From positions 15,226,970 through 15,288,969 of the forward strand of contig CM022677.1 in assembly GCA_012295275.1 (NCBI GenBank): a stretch of 62,000 nucleotides of DNA, written 5' to 3'. Origin of the DNA: Chrysomallon squamiferum (Eukaryota > Mollusca > Gastropoda > Neomphalida > Peltospiridae). Both the position numbers and the translations under genes were made by a program. The notes under the pieces were generated by a model that was given only the letters and a program-made list of their open reading frames with translations, was not told the origin of the DNA and searched no databases. Position 1 is the stretch's first letter. The number at the start of each line of letters is the position of its first letter. Below are positions 12,014 to 21,339 of the stretch, one piece after another.

Positions 12014-12239
12014 TTATACTTCTCTGCCTACAAAAGTGAAAAATGACTCAAATAATATTAAGGATTTCTCTTAAAAAAAAACCCAAAACCCCCATAAAAA
12101 ACAAAAACATTCAGTTGTTAATGATTTAGTGGAACTTTATGGCTAATGAATTACATTAGGTATATTGATAACCCAACAGTAAAGCATTAAACAGCACATT
12201 TCTAAAGTTATAAAGCATGTTTTATATTCCATTTATATA

Positions 12240-13275
12240 TCGGTAGTATGGTTGAAATAACAGTGGCAGATTAGTAGTAATAGCAGTAGTATGGTTGAAA
12301 TATTAGTAAGATCAGTGACACATTAGTAGTAATAGCAGTATTATGGTTGAAATAATAGTGACATATTAGTAGTAATATCAGTAATATATCTGAAGTAACA
12401 GTGACATAGTAGTAGTAATATCAGTAATATCCCTGAAGTAGCAGTCACAGATTAGTGGTAATATTAGTAGTATGGCTGATGTAACCGTGACAGATTAGTA
12501 ATAATAGCGTAATATTGCTGAAGTAACTGATAGATTAGTAATAATAGCAGTGGTATTGCTGAAGTAAAAGTGATTAGTAGTAATATCAGTAGTATCGCTG
12601 AATAACAATGGTAGATTAGTAACAATAGCAGTAGTATCGCTGAGGTAACAGTGATAGATTACTAGTAATACAGTAGTATCGCCGAAGTAACAGTGATAGA
12701 TTACTAGTAATACAGTAGCATCGCTGAAGTAACAGTGAAAGATTACTAGTAATACAGTAGTATCGCTGAAGTAACAGTGATAGATTAGCAGTAATAGCAG
12801 TCATATTGCTGAAGTAACAGTGAGAGATTAGTAGTACCAGAAGTAGTATTGTTGAAGTAACAGTGAGAGATTAGTAGTAACAGAAGTAGTATTGCTGAAG
12901 TAACAGTGAGAGATTAGTAGTACCAGAAGTAGTATTGCTGAAGTAACAGTGAGAGATTAGTAGTACCAGAAGTAGTATTGCTGAAGTAACAGTGACACAG
13001 AAGTAGTATTGCTGAAGTAACAGTGAGAGATTAGTAGTACCAGAAGTAGTATTGCTGAAGTAACAGTGACACAGAAGTAGTATTGCTGAAGTAACAGTGT
13101 ATTAGTAGTACCAGAAGTAGTATTGCTGAAGTAACAGTGACACAGAAGTAGTATTGCTGAAGTAACAGTGAGAGATTAGTAGTAATACAGTAGTATCGCT
13201 GAAGTAACAGTGAGAGATTAGTAGTAATACAGTAGTATCGCTGAAGTAACAGTGAGAGATTAGTAGTAATGGCGA
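12240..13275. repeat. Minisatellite of 43-bp and shorter units (left, about 1.0 kb)
   Basis: Tandem units are built from AGTAGTATTGCTGAAGTAAC and AGTGAGAGATTAGTAGTA, about 43 bases long with a shorter variant of about 31 bases. Copies become more diverged toward 12240. The unit is not a multiple of 3, so the reading frames through it alternate and are not meaningful. The right-arm version (30915-33220) is more than twice as long. Confidence 0.92.
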
Positions 13276-14165
13276 TAGTATCGATGAAGAGACGGCGGCA
13301 GATGAGTAGAAATAGCAGTAACTTAATGGTGATATCAGTAATAATAACAGTAATTTCAATACTAGATACGCACTGCAGGAAAGTAAGAATCGTAAAATGC
13401 GAAAAAGAATAATAAACACCAAGCCTTGAAGGACAACACAGGTACGACAGCAGCGTCTCCAACGTTAACACTAATAATAAAGATGTATTAATAATATATT
13501 TTAATACAGGATGCGCAAAGATAAGAAATAGGAATAATAGGTGATAAAGAACAAAGAAGAACACTGAGAAGCACTCTAATAACTACGTTAGGAACTATGC
13601 CGGTACGACGGCAACGACGGCGACATTAATAGAAATTACAATAATACAATTTAATACTCAGAAAGTATTCTCAGAAAATCAGTGCTGTGTTGGTTAAACA
13701 AGTGCACACTTCAGCATCAAACCTATCTCTGAAAATGTATCCCTTTTCATAGAACATGATTATTGTAAACACTCGTGTGAAAACAACTGTGATTTATTCA
13801 AGTGAGGATAATGTAAATTCTCTCAACTCATTTGATCGCTAACTGTAAATCATAAAACAAAAGACTTGAATTGATATAAGGAACATGTTTTTATTGGTTT
13901 GCGTACATTTCAATACAAATATTTCCTTTTTCACATTCGCAGTTTTCAAAAGGCACTTTACGTACACATTCATATTCATAAAATAAATTTAAATAAGATA
14001 CGTTTACATTTTTATACAGACAGACAGATATGGACACACAGACACACGCACACACGCACATAATCACTTGCAGAAAATAATGAAACATATTTCATCTTCT
14101 GAAGAGTTTACAAAATAGAACCGTTAATTAGAAGGTAAGTACGTGGCTACATAGTAGCAAATAAA
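13276..14165. repeat. Minisatellite flank and block A edge
   Basis: This pairs with 29845-30910. The 13680-14088 part is also present a third time at 53400-53790, in the same direction as the right-arm copy. No gene is present; an ORF at 14088-13891 is conserved only because the DNA is duplicated. The 13330-13640 part resembles the 46500-46760 sequence that precedes another minisatellite. Confidence 0.75.
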
Positions 14166-14179
14166 ACGTTTAAGACAAA

Positions 14180-14265
14180 TATATTCAGATATAATTAAAT
14201 ATATTTTGATATGATTAGGTATATTTTGATATGATTAAATATAATGTTGATATGATTAAATATAA
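14180..14265. repeat. Short AT-rich tandem repeat (about 22 bp)
   Basis: About four copies of a TATATTTTGATATGATTAAA-like unit lie at the junction between blocks A and B. Confidence 0.7.
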
Positions 14266-15490
14266 AAATGTCCATCTGAATCAAATAACGTCTTTAAAAT
14301 ACCCAACTATTTATTTTGGGACATTTTCCTCCTGTGTGATATTGTGTTTTATGATCGCTGTAACATAACATTCCGCGACACAATTTACATCTCTCTCTCT
14401 AGATGAAATTACATAATTAATCTAAAATTCAGCTAGTATTTATCAAATTATGTAATTAAGAATATATCATTAATTTTTCTTAAACACATCTAAAAGTAAG
14501 TTAATAATCGAGAATGAAATTCCATATTTATTCAATAACATAACCGATAATCTCTAATTAATATAATGTTAAAATGCCATATAAATAACAGAGACATGAT
14601 AAAACAAGGGTCTTATTTTTGGGTAACATTATCAGTGCAAATAGCGATATTCTTTAGTTAACTGTGGTTTTGATAAAAGTTCACGATTTCTCATGTAATT
14701 ACATTATAAATAAATCATTATTATCATTATTAAATACTTTTTTAAAAAGAAGTATTTAGTTTTTATCTCGACAGAAACAATACACTAAGAATAAATATGA
14801 TTTATCTGATAACTTCACGCGGCCTAATAAAAAATTCGAAGTAATTTTTATATCCGCACTCAGAACAGTTCTAATGAAACTAAGAGAATAGCGTCAAACA
14901 TACATAGGAAGCTTCCGTTTTTACAGAAAAATAAAAACAAAATAAAAAATAAAACTATAAAGGTGTTATTACTGTTGTTGTTATTTAGCTGTTGACGAAG
15001 GGAGGACTGACAACTATGGTGTCTGCTTCACTGTTATATTGATTATTACTGGTGGAGCGGTTATATTAATATCTAATGTAGTAAGAGAACTTCAGGTATA
15101 ATAAGAAATGTAAAGTATATTACACTATACAAATTGCGCTGATGTACACCCTTTAATGACTGTAATTAAAAAATTAAGTTCAGTTCAAGTTTGTCAAATT
15201 TGCTTAATAAAATTAATTATTATCAAATTTAAATTGACCTTTTATTTTACGAGAAATAATTTGATTAATCTGAAATTCATCAACATTTTGAAGTTTATTA
15301 AACTATTTTTATTAGATATATATTTCTTTCACAAACATTATTTAGACTGTCAATAGCGGTATCCTTAATTAAAAATATCACCTTATTTTTACTTGTTTAT
15401 GATTTATGTTATGATTTATAGTTTTACAAAACAAACTTGATAACTTTGTGTACATAATGGAATATTATTTGAGTTTTCTTCTATTTTTTT

Positions 15491-15528
<38 letters not shown>

Positions 15529-16659
15529 CATAATAATCATAATAATAAGAATAATAAGAATAAGAATAATAAAACGCTCTATATTTCCCAGTATACAGGT
15601 CTTCCCTATAATCGATGAAATGTAAGATGTTATAAAGCAAAAGTTGAGTGGGCGCGAGATCAGGCTGATATTTTTTTATTAACTCAATACAAACTATGAC
15701 AGGGTAATATCAACCTTTTCCATTTTCAGTCTATCTAATCTATCTGTCTGTCTGTTTATCTATCTATTGTATGTATATCTATTTTCCTATTAATCCATAT
15801 GAAGGTATCTTGCTCGGTCTATCTATCCGTCAATCAAAAAGGCATCAAATCATCTCTGATCCCTTTCGCTTCATCCAACATGTCCGTCAGTTTACAACTA
15901 AATGTAATTCATCCTGGTCTCTGTATCTATGTGTGTCTCTGTGTTTGATGAACATCAATCTTTCAGCAACTTATTTTCAATGATCCATTTGTCGATTTGT
16001 ACAGTATAACAAAATTAAGAAGTAATTTCAATACCCATCCCCAGCACGATTTGTAGACGTAAGAGCAACTTATTGTAGCGTGAACTGTAAGCTCTGTGAT
16101 TAAAAAGAAAGAGAAAGTAGGGGAAAAAATAACAACACCGTTTATTTGAAGTTTACGTCAATGATTGGCTAATAAAAAACAACAAATAATAATAATAATA
16201 AGAACCACATCGAGTATATTTTAATAAAGGTTGTTATGTTCTTTTATTTTATTTATTTGTTTTGAACTCTTTTTCTTTCTTTTTTTAGGATTGTATTTTC
16301 ATAAAAATGCGGGATGATTGTCGGGACTTGATGGATGTAATTGGTTATTTAACGTTTGAAGAATCTTCTACAGAATTGGTGTAATCGCATATCATGCAAC
16401 ACAAAAGTTGCTTAAAGTATTTAATTTTGTGAAGCAGACAGGTAGTACTATTTATTATTATAGTTGTTAATGAGTTTGGATTTTTTATTTTTTATTTAAA
16501 TATAATTTAAACGTCACAGCCACCTGATAGCAGCCATCTTATTCGGGAATAATATTTATTTATTTATTATTATTATTATTTTTGACATGTGTAGCACACA
16601 CCAAAGTAAACACCACTCAACAACTATGTGTCAACTCACAAACAATTTTTATTTATTTA

Positions 16660-16678
16660 TTTATTATTATTATTATTA

Positions 16679-16736
<58 letters not shown>

Positions 16737-16780
16737 TTTTTTTTTTTTTTTTTTTTTATTTTTTTTTTTTTTAATATACT
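16660..16780. repeat. (TTA)n microsatellite with poly-T
   Basis: About 75 bases of TTA repeats run into a long T tract. The counterpart on the right arm is AAT repeats at 45548-45594. Confidence 0.95.
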
Positions 16781-16967
16781 AGTAAAACTATTAAAAGAAA
16801 ATATACTGATTTTGTTTGGCAGGTTGTTTTCCGTCAGTTTATTTACGATTTATTTTTTTAAAGATATATGTTAAATTGCTGACTTCCTCTATCCATTAAA
16901 TTATTTTTTTTTTTTTAACCATATTAAAGTTTATAATGGCCGGGGCCCTAAATTACTTTCATATTAT

Positions 16968-17150
16968 TTAAAGCTAAATACCAGTATAGCTCTATGTTAA
17001 TGTTAAAACTAATAAAGCTAAATACCCGTATAGCTCTATGTTAATGTTAAAACTAATAAAGCTAAATACCCGTATAGCTCTATGTTAATGTTAAAACTAA
17101 TAAAGCTAAATACCCGTATAGCTCAATGTTAACGTTAAAAACTAATAAAG
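16968..17150. repeat. 44-bp tandem repeat, about four units
   Basis: The unit contains AAAGCTAAATACCCGTATAG followed by CTCTATGTTAATGTTAAAAC. Two neighbouring copies are practically identical and the outer two have single changes, which suggests recent expansion. AGCTAAATACCCGTATAGCT within the unit is itself a partial palindrome. I see no copy on the right block. Confidence 0.85.
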
Positions 17151-17378
17151 ATGAATACAAATAAAAGAAAAATATGACCAGGTTATTTCATATGTAAAAT
17201 TATTTGTTATAATAATTTACAACATGATCAACTCATGCAGTATAAACCTAAGAATGTATAAGGTATTTATTATTATTATTCATTTGCTTTTTCATATCAT
17301 TACTAATATTTATTTATTTTTCATGTTTTCCAGGACAAATTAAAATCATCAGTGTCATGGATAAGGAGAAAATATTCC

Positions 17379-17806
17379 AAATGAATTTAAAGAATGTTTC
17401 TATGAAAAATCAGATGCAAGTGAAATATTTTATAAATTTCTCATCCAGCTACACAATCACTGACCAGAACCACACTATAGAGTGCAAGTGCTGCTGGAAT
17501 ACTATAATATGATATATCGATGGTTTACATTCAGCATAGACAGGAACAAGAAGGAAAAGGCAGAGCACCACTGAATTCTGCAGTTTTGTGAAAACAAGCT
17601 GATACTGGTGAAAACACTTCATCTGCTACTCTGCCAAACAAAACAACTTGGTAGATGACTGTGATGGCTGTGTGCCACGGTGGGAAAGACAACAGCCAGG
17701 AAGTTGAGCAGCACACTCGAAGGACCAAACTAGTCCTGTACCTGATTCAGAGTGGGATGAATACACCCAGGTCCCTGTCCCCTACTTCATCATCACAGAA
17801 ATCCAG
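17379..17806 (+). pseudogene. Remnant of an unidentified gene (left copy)
   Basis: Coding-like pieces follow one another with frame breaks. The first is ENIPNEFKECF, then SEIFYKFLIQLHNH, a stop, and YRVQVLLEYYN. The next is RQEQEGKGRAPLNSAVL. The last is SPVPDSEWDEYTQVPVPYF, then ITEIQ, ending at a donor-like GTAATT (17807). The right copy (45124-44594) lacks the last piece but keeps a Lys/Glu-rich helix-like piece (VTSEFATLRMKLDEKI) that is missing here. Conserved residues between diverged copies argue for coding origin. In-frame stops and frameshifts argue that both are dead. No family is recognised. Confidence 0.45.
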
Positions 17807-18285
17807 GTAATTTTCCAAAGAAGGGATACAAGAGACTATTGATAATGTGAACCAACAGCCTGGTGTCAATTAATGTGTCAGGCCGGTGTTAGAATGTTTT
17901 CAGAAACCTCTCAACAGCGGAGAAGGATGAATCAGCTGTACAGAAACTGCAGACTGCACAATTCCAAGTTGTGATTTTTTTAGCTTATTTTTATTTCTTA
18001 GAGAAAGTGAAATAAATTTTATAGAAACAACTCTTTACTGATTGTAAAATACCATAATAATAATCATTTATTTGCTATTGTTTTGTTAATTAATTAAATT
18101 AATACCATTATCATCATTACCATTATAATAATTATACAAAGTATACCAAAAATATCCCACACCACTTTGTGTCTGAATAATCGAGTAACTGATAACAGTC
18201 AAATTTTAATAATAACAGAAACATTATTTATTTATAACAGTTTATTATTTTTATTATTTTATCTCTCTTTTTTTTTTTTTTTCAG

Positions 18286-18363
18286 AATGCACATAGAGCT
18301 CTAATTGATGCGCTGATGTTGGCTAGTGAAGTTGTTTCAGCAGAAGGTGCTGTCCAGCACTGA
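18286..18363 (+). CDS. Candidate terminal exon of the block B gene (left)
   Basis: A long polypyrimidine tract and CAG (18272-18285) precede an open 25-codon frame (NAHRALIDALMLASEVVSAE, GAVQH) and TGA. The mirrored copy at 44254-44177 also stays open, with conservative changes (T for A, V for A, F for L). It probably ends the same decayed gene as the 17.4-17.8 kb pieces. The protein is not identified, and it may be pseudogenic because the upstream exons are broken. Confidence 0.5.
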   Translation, partial: NAHRALIDALMLASEVVSAEGAVQH

Positions 18364-18525
18364 GGATAAAGTTTGTACTGCTGCTACTGGAAAAGAGAAA
18401 AAAAACTGAACAGTGAATTTGAGTTTGTTTTCTTAATATTCTAAACTTAATGAAGTTTAATTTAATTGAATGTAGGAAGTTGCATTGTGTAACATACATT
18501 AGAATCTTGTGTCATACACTGCATT

Positions 18526-18527
<2 letters not shown>

Positions 18528-18620
<93 letters not shown>
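18528..18620. repeat. (TC)n followed by (AC)n microsatellite
   Basis: About 70 bases of TC repeat join directly to about 20 bases of AC repeat. They lie just inside the spacer after block B ends. Confidence 0.97.
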
Positions 18621-18621
<1 letters not shown>

Positions 18622-18834
18622 CTTACTTTTATACAAACCTGATTATTTTGTTGTAACTTTCTATATTTTAAAATAAAAGAAGAAGAAGCATCATATTTTC
18701 TAAAATCAGGTTTGTTTCATCTGCATACTTATTTCATGTGGAATTAAGTACAGATGTAAAACATGTATCTGAACAGCTTAATAATGTAATTAATAATGTC
18801 TATAATTTTTAGTCATTTCGAGCTCCTTTATTTT

Positions 18835-19408
18835 TTATATTGGTTTGAGGAGTCCCACTAACCAATCGGATAGTATAATTGCTGAGTGAAGAATAACATT
18901 AAACAATAGAACATATAAATGTATCATACGGTTAGCAGTATATTTAATATATTCATTAATAATAAAATCTTTTATCATATCAGATAGTTCTGCTATTAGT
19001 TTCGAAAACAAAGAGCTGCCACAAATCAACATTCCAGAATAACATCAACAAGTCAGCAGGGCTGCTCTCATTATTGAATGAATCTGGAATATTTTTGGGA
19101 CTGAGTGGTTCTTTAGGACTGAATTTTTTTCACGATACTCTATCATGTCATTCATCCACTGACGCTGATCTACCTAAAGCTGAGAAATCTGTAGCCACAC
19201 CTCTACCACAGCCACACCCCCTAACAGGTTGTAAAACATCACCACCTGGGTCGTGGTTATCAGTAGAATCACTTTCATTTTCACCTTCATTTGCATTCGT
19301 GTTATTATCATTTGTATCATTGACAACATCATCGTCACTATCTTTGCTTTAAAAATCACTATTATTTCCATATTCCAATGCTTCATTCTCATCCTCAGAA
19401 TCTGACAT
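18835..19408 (-). pseudogene. piggyBac transposase N-terminal fragment
   Basis: Starting at ATG (19408-19406), one minus-strand frame reads MSDSEDENEALEYG, an acidic Asn/Asp-rich stretch, a Gly/Cys-rich patch (RGCGCGRGVATDF), then FSPKEPLSPKNIPDSF and DLLMLFWNVDLWQLFVFETN. The last part matches the entry to the DDE core of piggyBac-family transposases, whose catalytic aspartates lie further on and are absent here. At least three in-frame stops break it (after NNSDF, after ASVDE and in HDRVS). Below about 18990 the similarity is lost. It lies about 40 bases downstream of the integrase remnant, in the same direction. Confidence 0.75.
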
Positions 19409-19446
19409 TATCCTTCATAATCACTTGACTTCGCTTAAGAACACGC

Positions 19447-20640
19447 TTAACTTGTTTCTGTTGTGCGACTACTGCAAGCTTTCTTTTCTTGTCTATGCTG
19501 CTCTTTGATTGAATCATTTCTGGTAGAGGTTGAATTGTTTCTGGTAGAGGTAGAGTTGTTTCTGATAGAGGTTGAGTTGTTTCTGGTAGAGGTTGAGTTG
19601 TTTCTGGTAGAGGTTGAGTTGTTTCTGACAGAGGTTGAATTGGTTCTGGTAGAGGTTGAGTGTCTGGTTGAGTTGAGAATGGACAGAGTGTCTAGTAAGT
19701 CATCTTCTTTCTGTAGCTTCTGGATAACATCATGTGGTAATGACGAGAAGGTCAAACCAATCCTGGATTCAATGCCAAATAAGGTGGTACAAGGTGACTG
19801 TTTTATTCCAGCATTGAAACTCGAGTTCTTGTGAAACTGAACAAATTTAACACCAACAGTCCAGTCAGTGGTATCATTCTCACTCATCCTCACAACAAGC
19901 GAGTCTTTAATGTCATAATTCACATGTTCTACAAAACCTTGACCATTTGTGTGGCGTGGTTTGCCATGCCCTATAACTAGCTCAGGCCACAACTCATTCA
20001 AATCAGAAATGATTTGAGCTGTATATTCAGAACTGTTGTTGCTCTGTACTATATGTGGTGCACTGAATAGCAGAAATATGTCCATGAGTTGGTTTTAACT
20101 TCAGCAGCTCACTTTGATGTCAGGGGGCGGATAACAACAAACTTTGTAAGATGATCCTGATACACCATAATCCACTTGACAGAACCATGCGGTAACAATT
20201 GCATATCAATGAGATCTACTTGGCCACGAGCAGAGAACTCTTTAGACAAGATTGGTCAGACAACCGCACCCTTTGTCATCAGTTTACACTGACAGTCAGT
20301 GCACACTGACTTAAACAGTTCAGTAGAATCCCTGGTAACATTGGCATACTTCTTGCCTAACTCCTTTACCATTTGATTGCGACCACTGTGGCCAGTGTCA
20401 GTGTGGGCACGTTTGATAACAACTTTGATGTGCACGTAATATTCAGGTCATCGTTAAACGTGAGACGTCTTATCAACTTCTCAACATCACCACACTGAAG
20501 AATCTCATACTTGAACAGAAGATAATAACCTTGGTGTCACTTAGATGATGATTGTTCATTTAAATGCTTCAGTTCATTTATCAACAAAAAGTACTCTGGT
20601 TTTGGTATAAGTATCAGGCAATCTGTCAAACTGGTTTGAC
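19447..20640 (-). pseudogene. KRBA2-like (retrotransposon-derived) integrase pseudogene
   Basis: Read on the minus strand, the order is FKYEILQCGDVEKLIRRL, a zinc-binding part (RAHTDTGHSGRNQMVKEL, then CTDCQCK), and an rve-type catalytic core: GQVDLIDMQ with the first Asp, KWIMVYQDHLTKF, then VQSNNSSEYTAQII, where the second catalytic Asp is replaced by Asn, and GFVEHVN with the Glu. It ends in SDWTVG-like and LTFSSLP motifs typical of KRBA2-type proteins. There are stops after TKGAVV and after RPLTSK, and a frameshift before the zinc-binding part. The C-terminal end has expanded into a Ser/Thr/Asn/Arg 7-residue repeat. The element is inactive. I am confident about the family, less so about the exact element type. 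Confidence 0.9.
19512..19672 (-). repeat. 21-bp minisatellite inside the integrase 3' end
   Basis: About seven or eight units of the type GTTGAGTTGTTTCTGGTAGAG encode a 7-residue repeat (STRNNST) in frame with the integrase remnant. This is an expansion within coding sequence. Confidence 0.9.
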
Positions 20641-20689
20641 ACATTGACTGTAACACATATACTACACGCTCAGACTGGAAAACTGGCCT

Positions 20690-21290
20690 CACAGGTTCAA
20701 AGGGTTAATATATTTAACCTCTCAAGTTCAAATACATCATCAGTGATTAAACCACTCTATTCTTTTTCTTCCATAATAATAAAATCTTTATCAGCTGTTC
20801 TACTGTTGAAGTCACCAATAAGACAGATTGTGTTACACTTATTAACAAATGACAAATATACATTTTCAGGCTGGTCAAAATCATCATCAGATGAATAATA
20901 TGAATTCTCTGGTGGAATATATACAATACAATTAAAATGTTATCATCTGTGTGTAAAACCCTGCTTTCTGTGTCCAGCCACATAATACATTTACTCTGTG
21001 ATTCGACAATATTTATTTTAGTAGATAATGTTTTTATATATAGCTACACCCCCAGATTTACAATGAGATAAAGAAACTGTTTTTAGCATATGCTTTATAA
21101 TAAAGAATATTAATTAGTGATGGTTTCAAGTATCTCTGAGCTTACTTATCAAACCTCACACATTAATCTTATTAGTTTTAAAACTTAAGGGTTTACTTCT
21201 TTATGATTTTTGTGTGGGGTATTTTTACAAATGAGACAGTTTTCTGACATTTGCTCAGCACTGTTTTCACTTGGTAAAACTTGTCCTCCT
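20690..21290 (-). pseudogene. LINE endonuclease (EEP) domain remnant
   Basis: The minus strand carries, in three frames, CLICKNTPHKNHKEVNP (a possible zinc-knuckle-like start), GLISKLRDT-like residues, SGGVAIYI, SQSKCIMWLDTE, LYIPPENSYYSSDDDF and CLIGDFNSRT. The GDFN motif with an SGGVA block upstream is the apurinic-type endonuclease of ORF2 in non-LTR retrotransposons. Several frameshifts and stops are present, and no reverse transcriptase part is left because the sequence changes to the integrase remnant near 20640. It belongs with the ORF1 remnant at 24600-23605. Confidence 0.82.
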
Positions 21291-21339
21291 CCATTGTTGT
21301 ATTGCACAGAGTGAACTGACTTGTCTCAGTCACAGTTTG

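Larger units (their letters stand above)
1265..14165 (+). repeat. Inverted duplication block A (left arm)
   Basis: This block is the reverse-complement partner of 29845-43485. Matched landmarks include exons at 1298, 3208 and 3757, the CA and CT tracts, the mollusc-motif repeats, the MITE, the hAT remnant, the TSP1 exon, the minisatellite and the 13891-14088 edge segment. Arm lengths differ because of insertions and repeat expansion: 1985-2475 is extra on the left, about 36430-37515 is extra on the right, and the minisatellite is longer on the right. The level of divergence shows an old duplication rather than a simple assembly echo. Confidence 0.92.
14340..18375 (+). repeat. Inverted duplication block B (left)
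   Basis: This is the reverse complement of about 44150-51640. Anchors include 14340-14420 with 51560-51640, 14816-14910 with 51050-51140, 14990-15130 with 50810-50960, 15240-15310 with 49550-49620, 16300-16390 with 46000-46090, 17340-17960 with 44530-45125 and 18286-18363 with 44177-44254. The right block is longer because it carries extra DNA (about 46400-49390, with a P4HA pseudogene and a minisatellite). Between the anchors this is AT-rich DNA with AAT/TTA microsatellites (15488-15570, 16660-16780) and no gene before 17.3 kb. Confidence 0.85.

Noticed and set aside
12616-13564. Tyr/Leu/Ser-rich minus-strand ORFs in the minisatellite
   Set aside because: The unit is 43 bp, so frames rotate from unit to unit. 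These are repeat artefacts.
13891-14088. ORF conserved between 14088-13891 and 29918-30115
   Set aside because: The identical protein results from the DNA duplication itself. The third copy at 53400-53790 has a frame-disrupting pattern and the peptide starts in a CA/GT repeat, so there is no sign of coding constraint.
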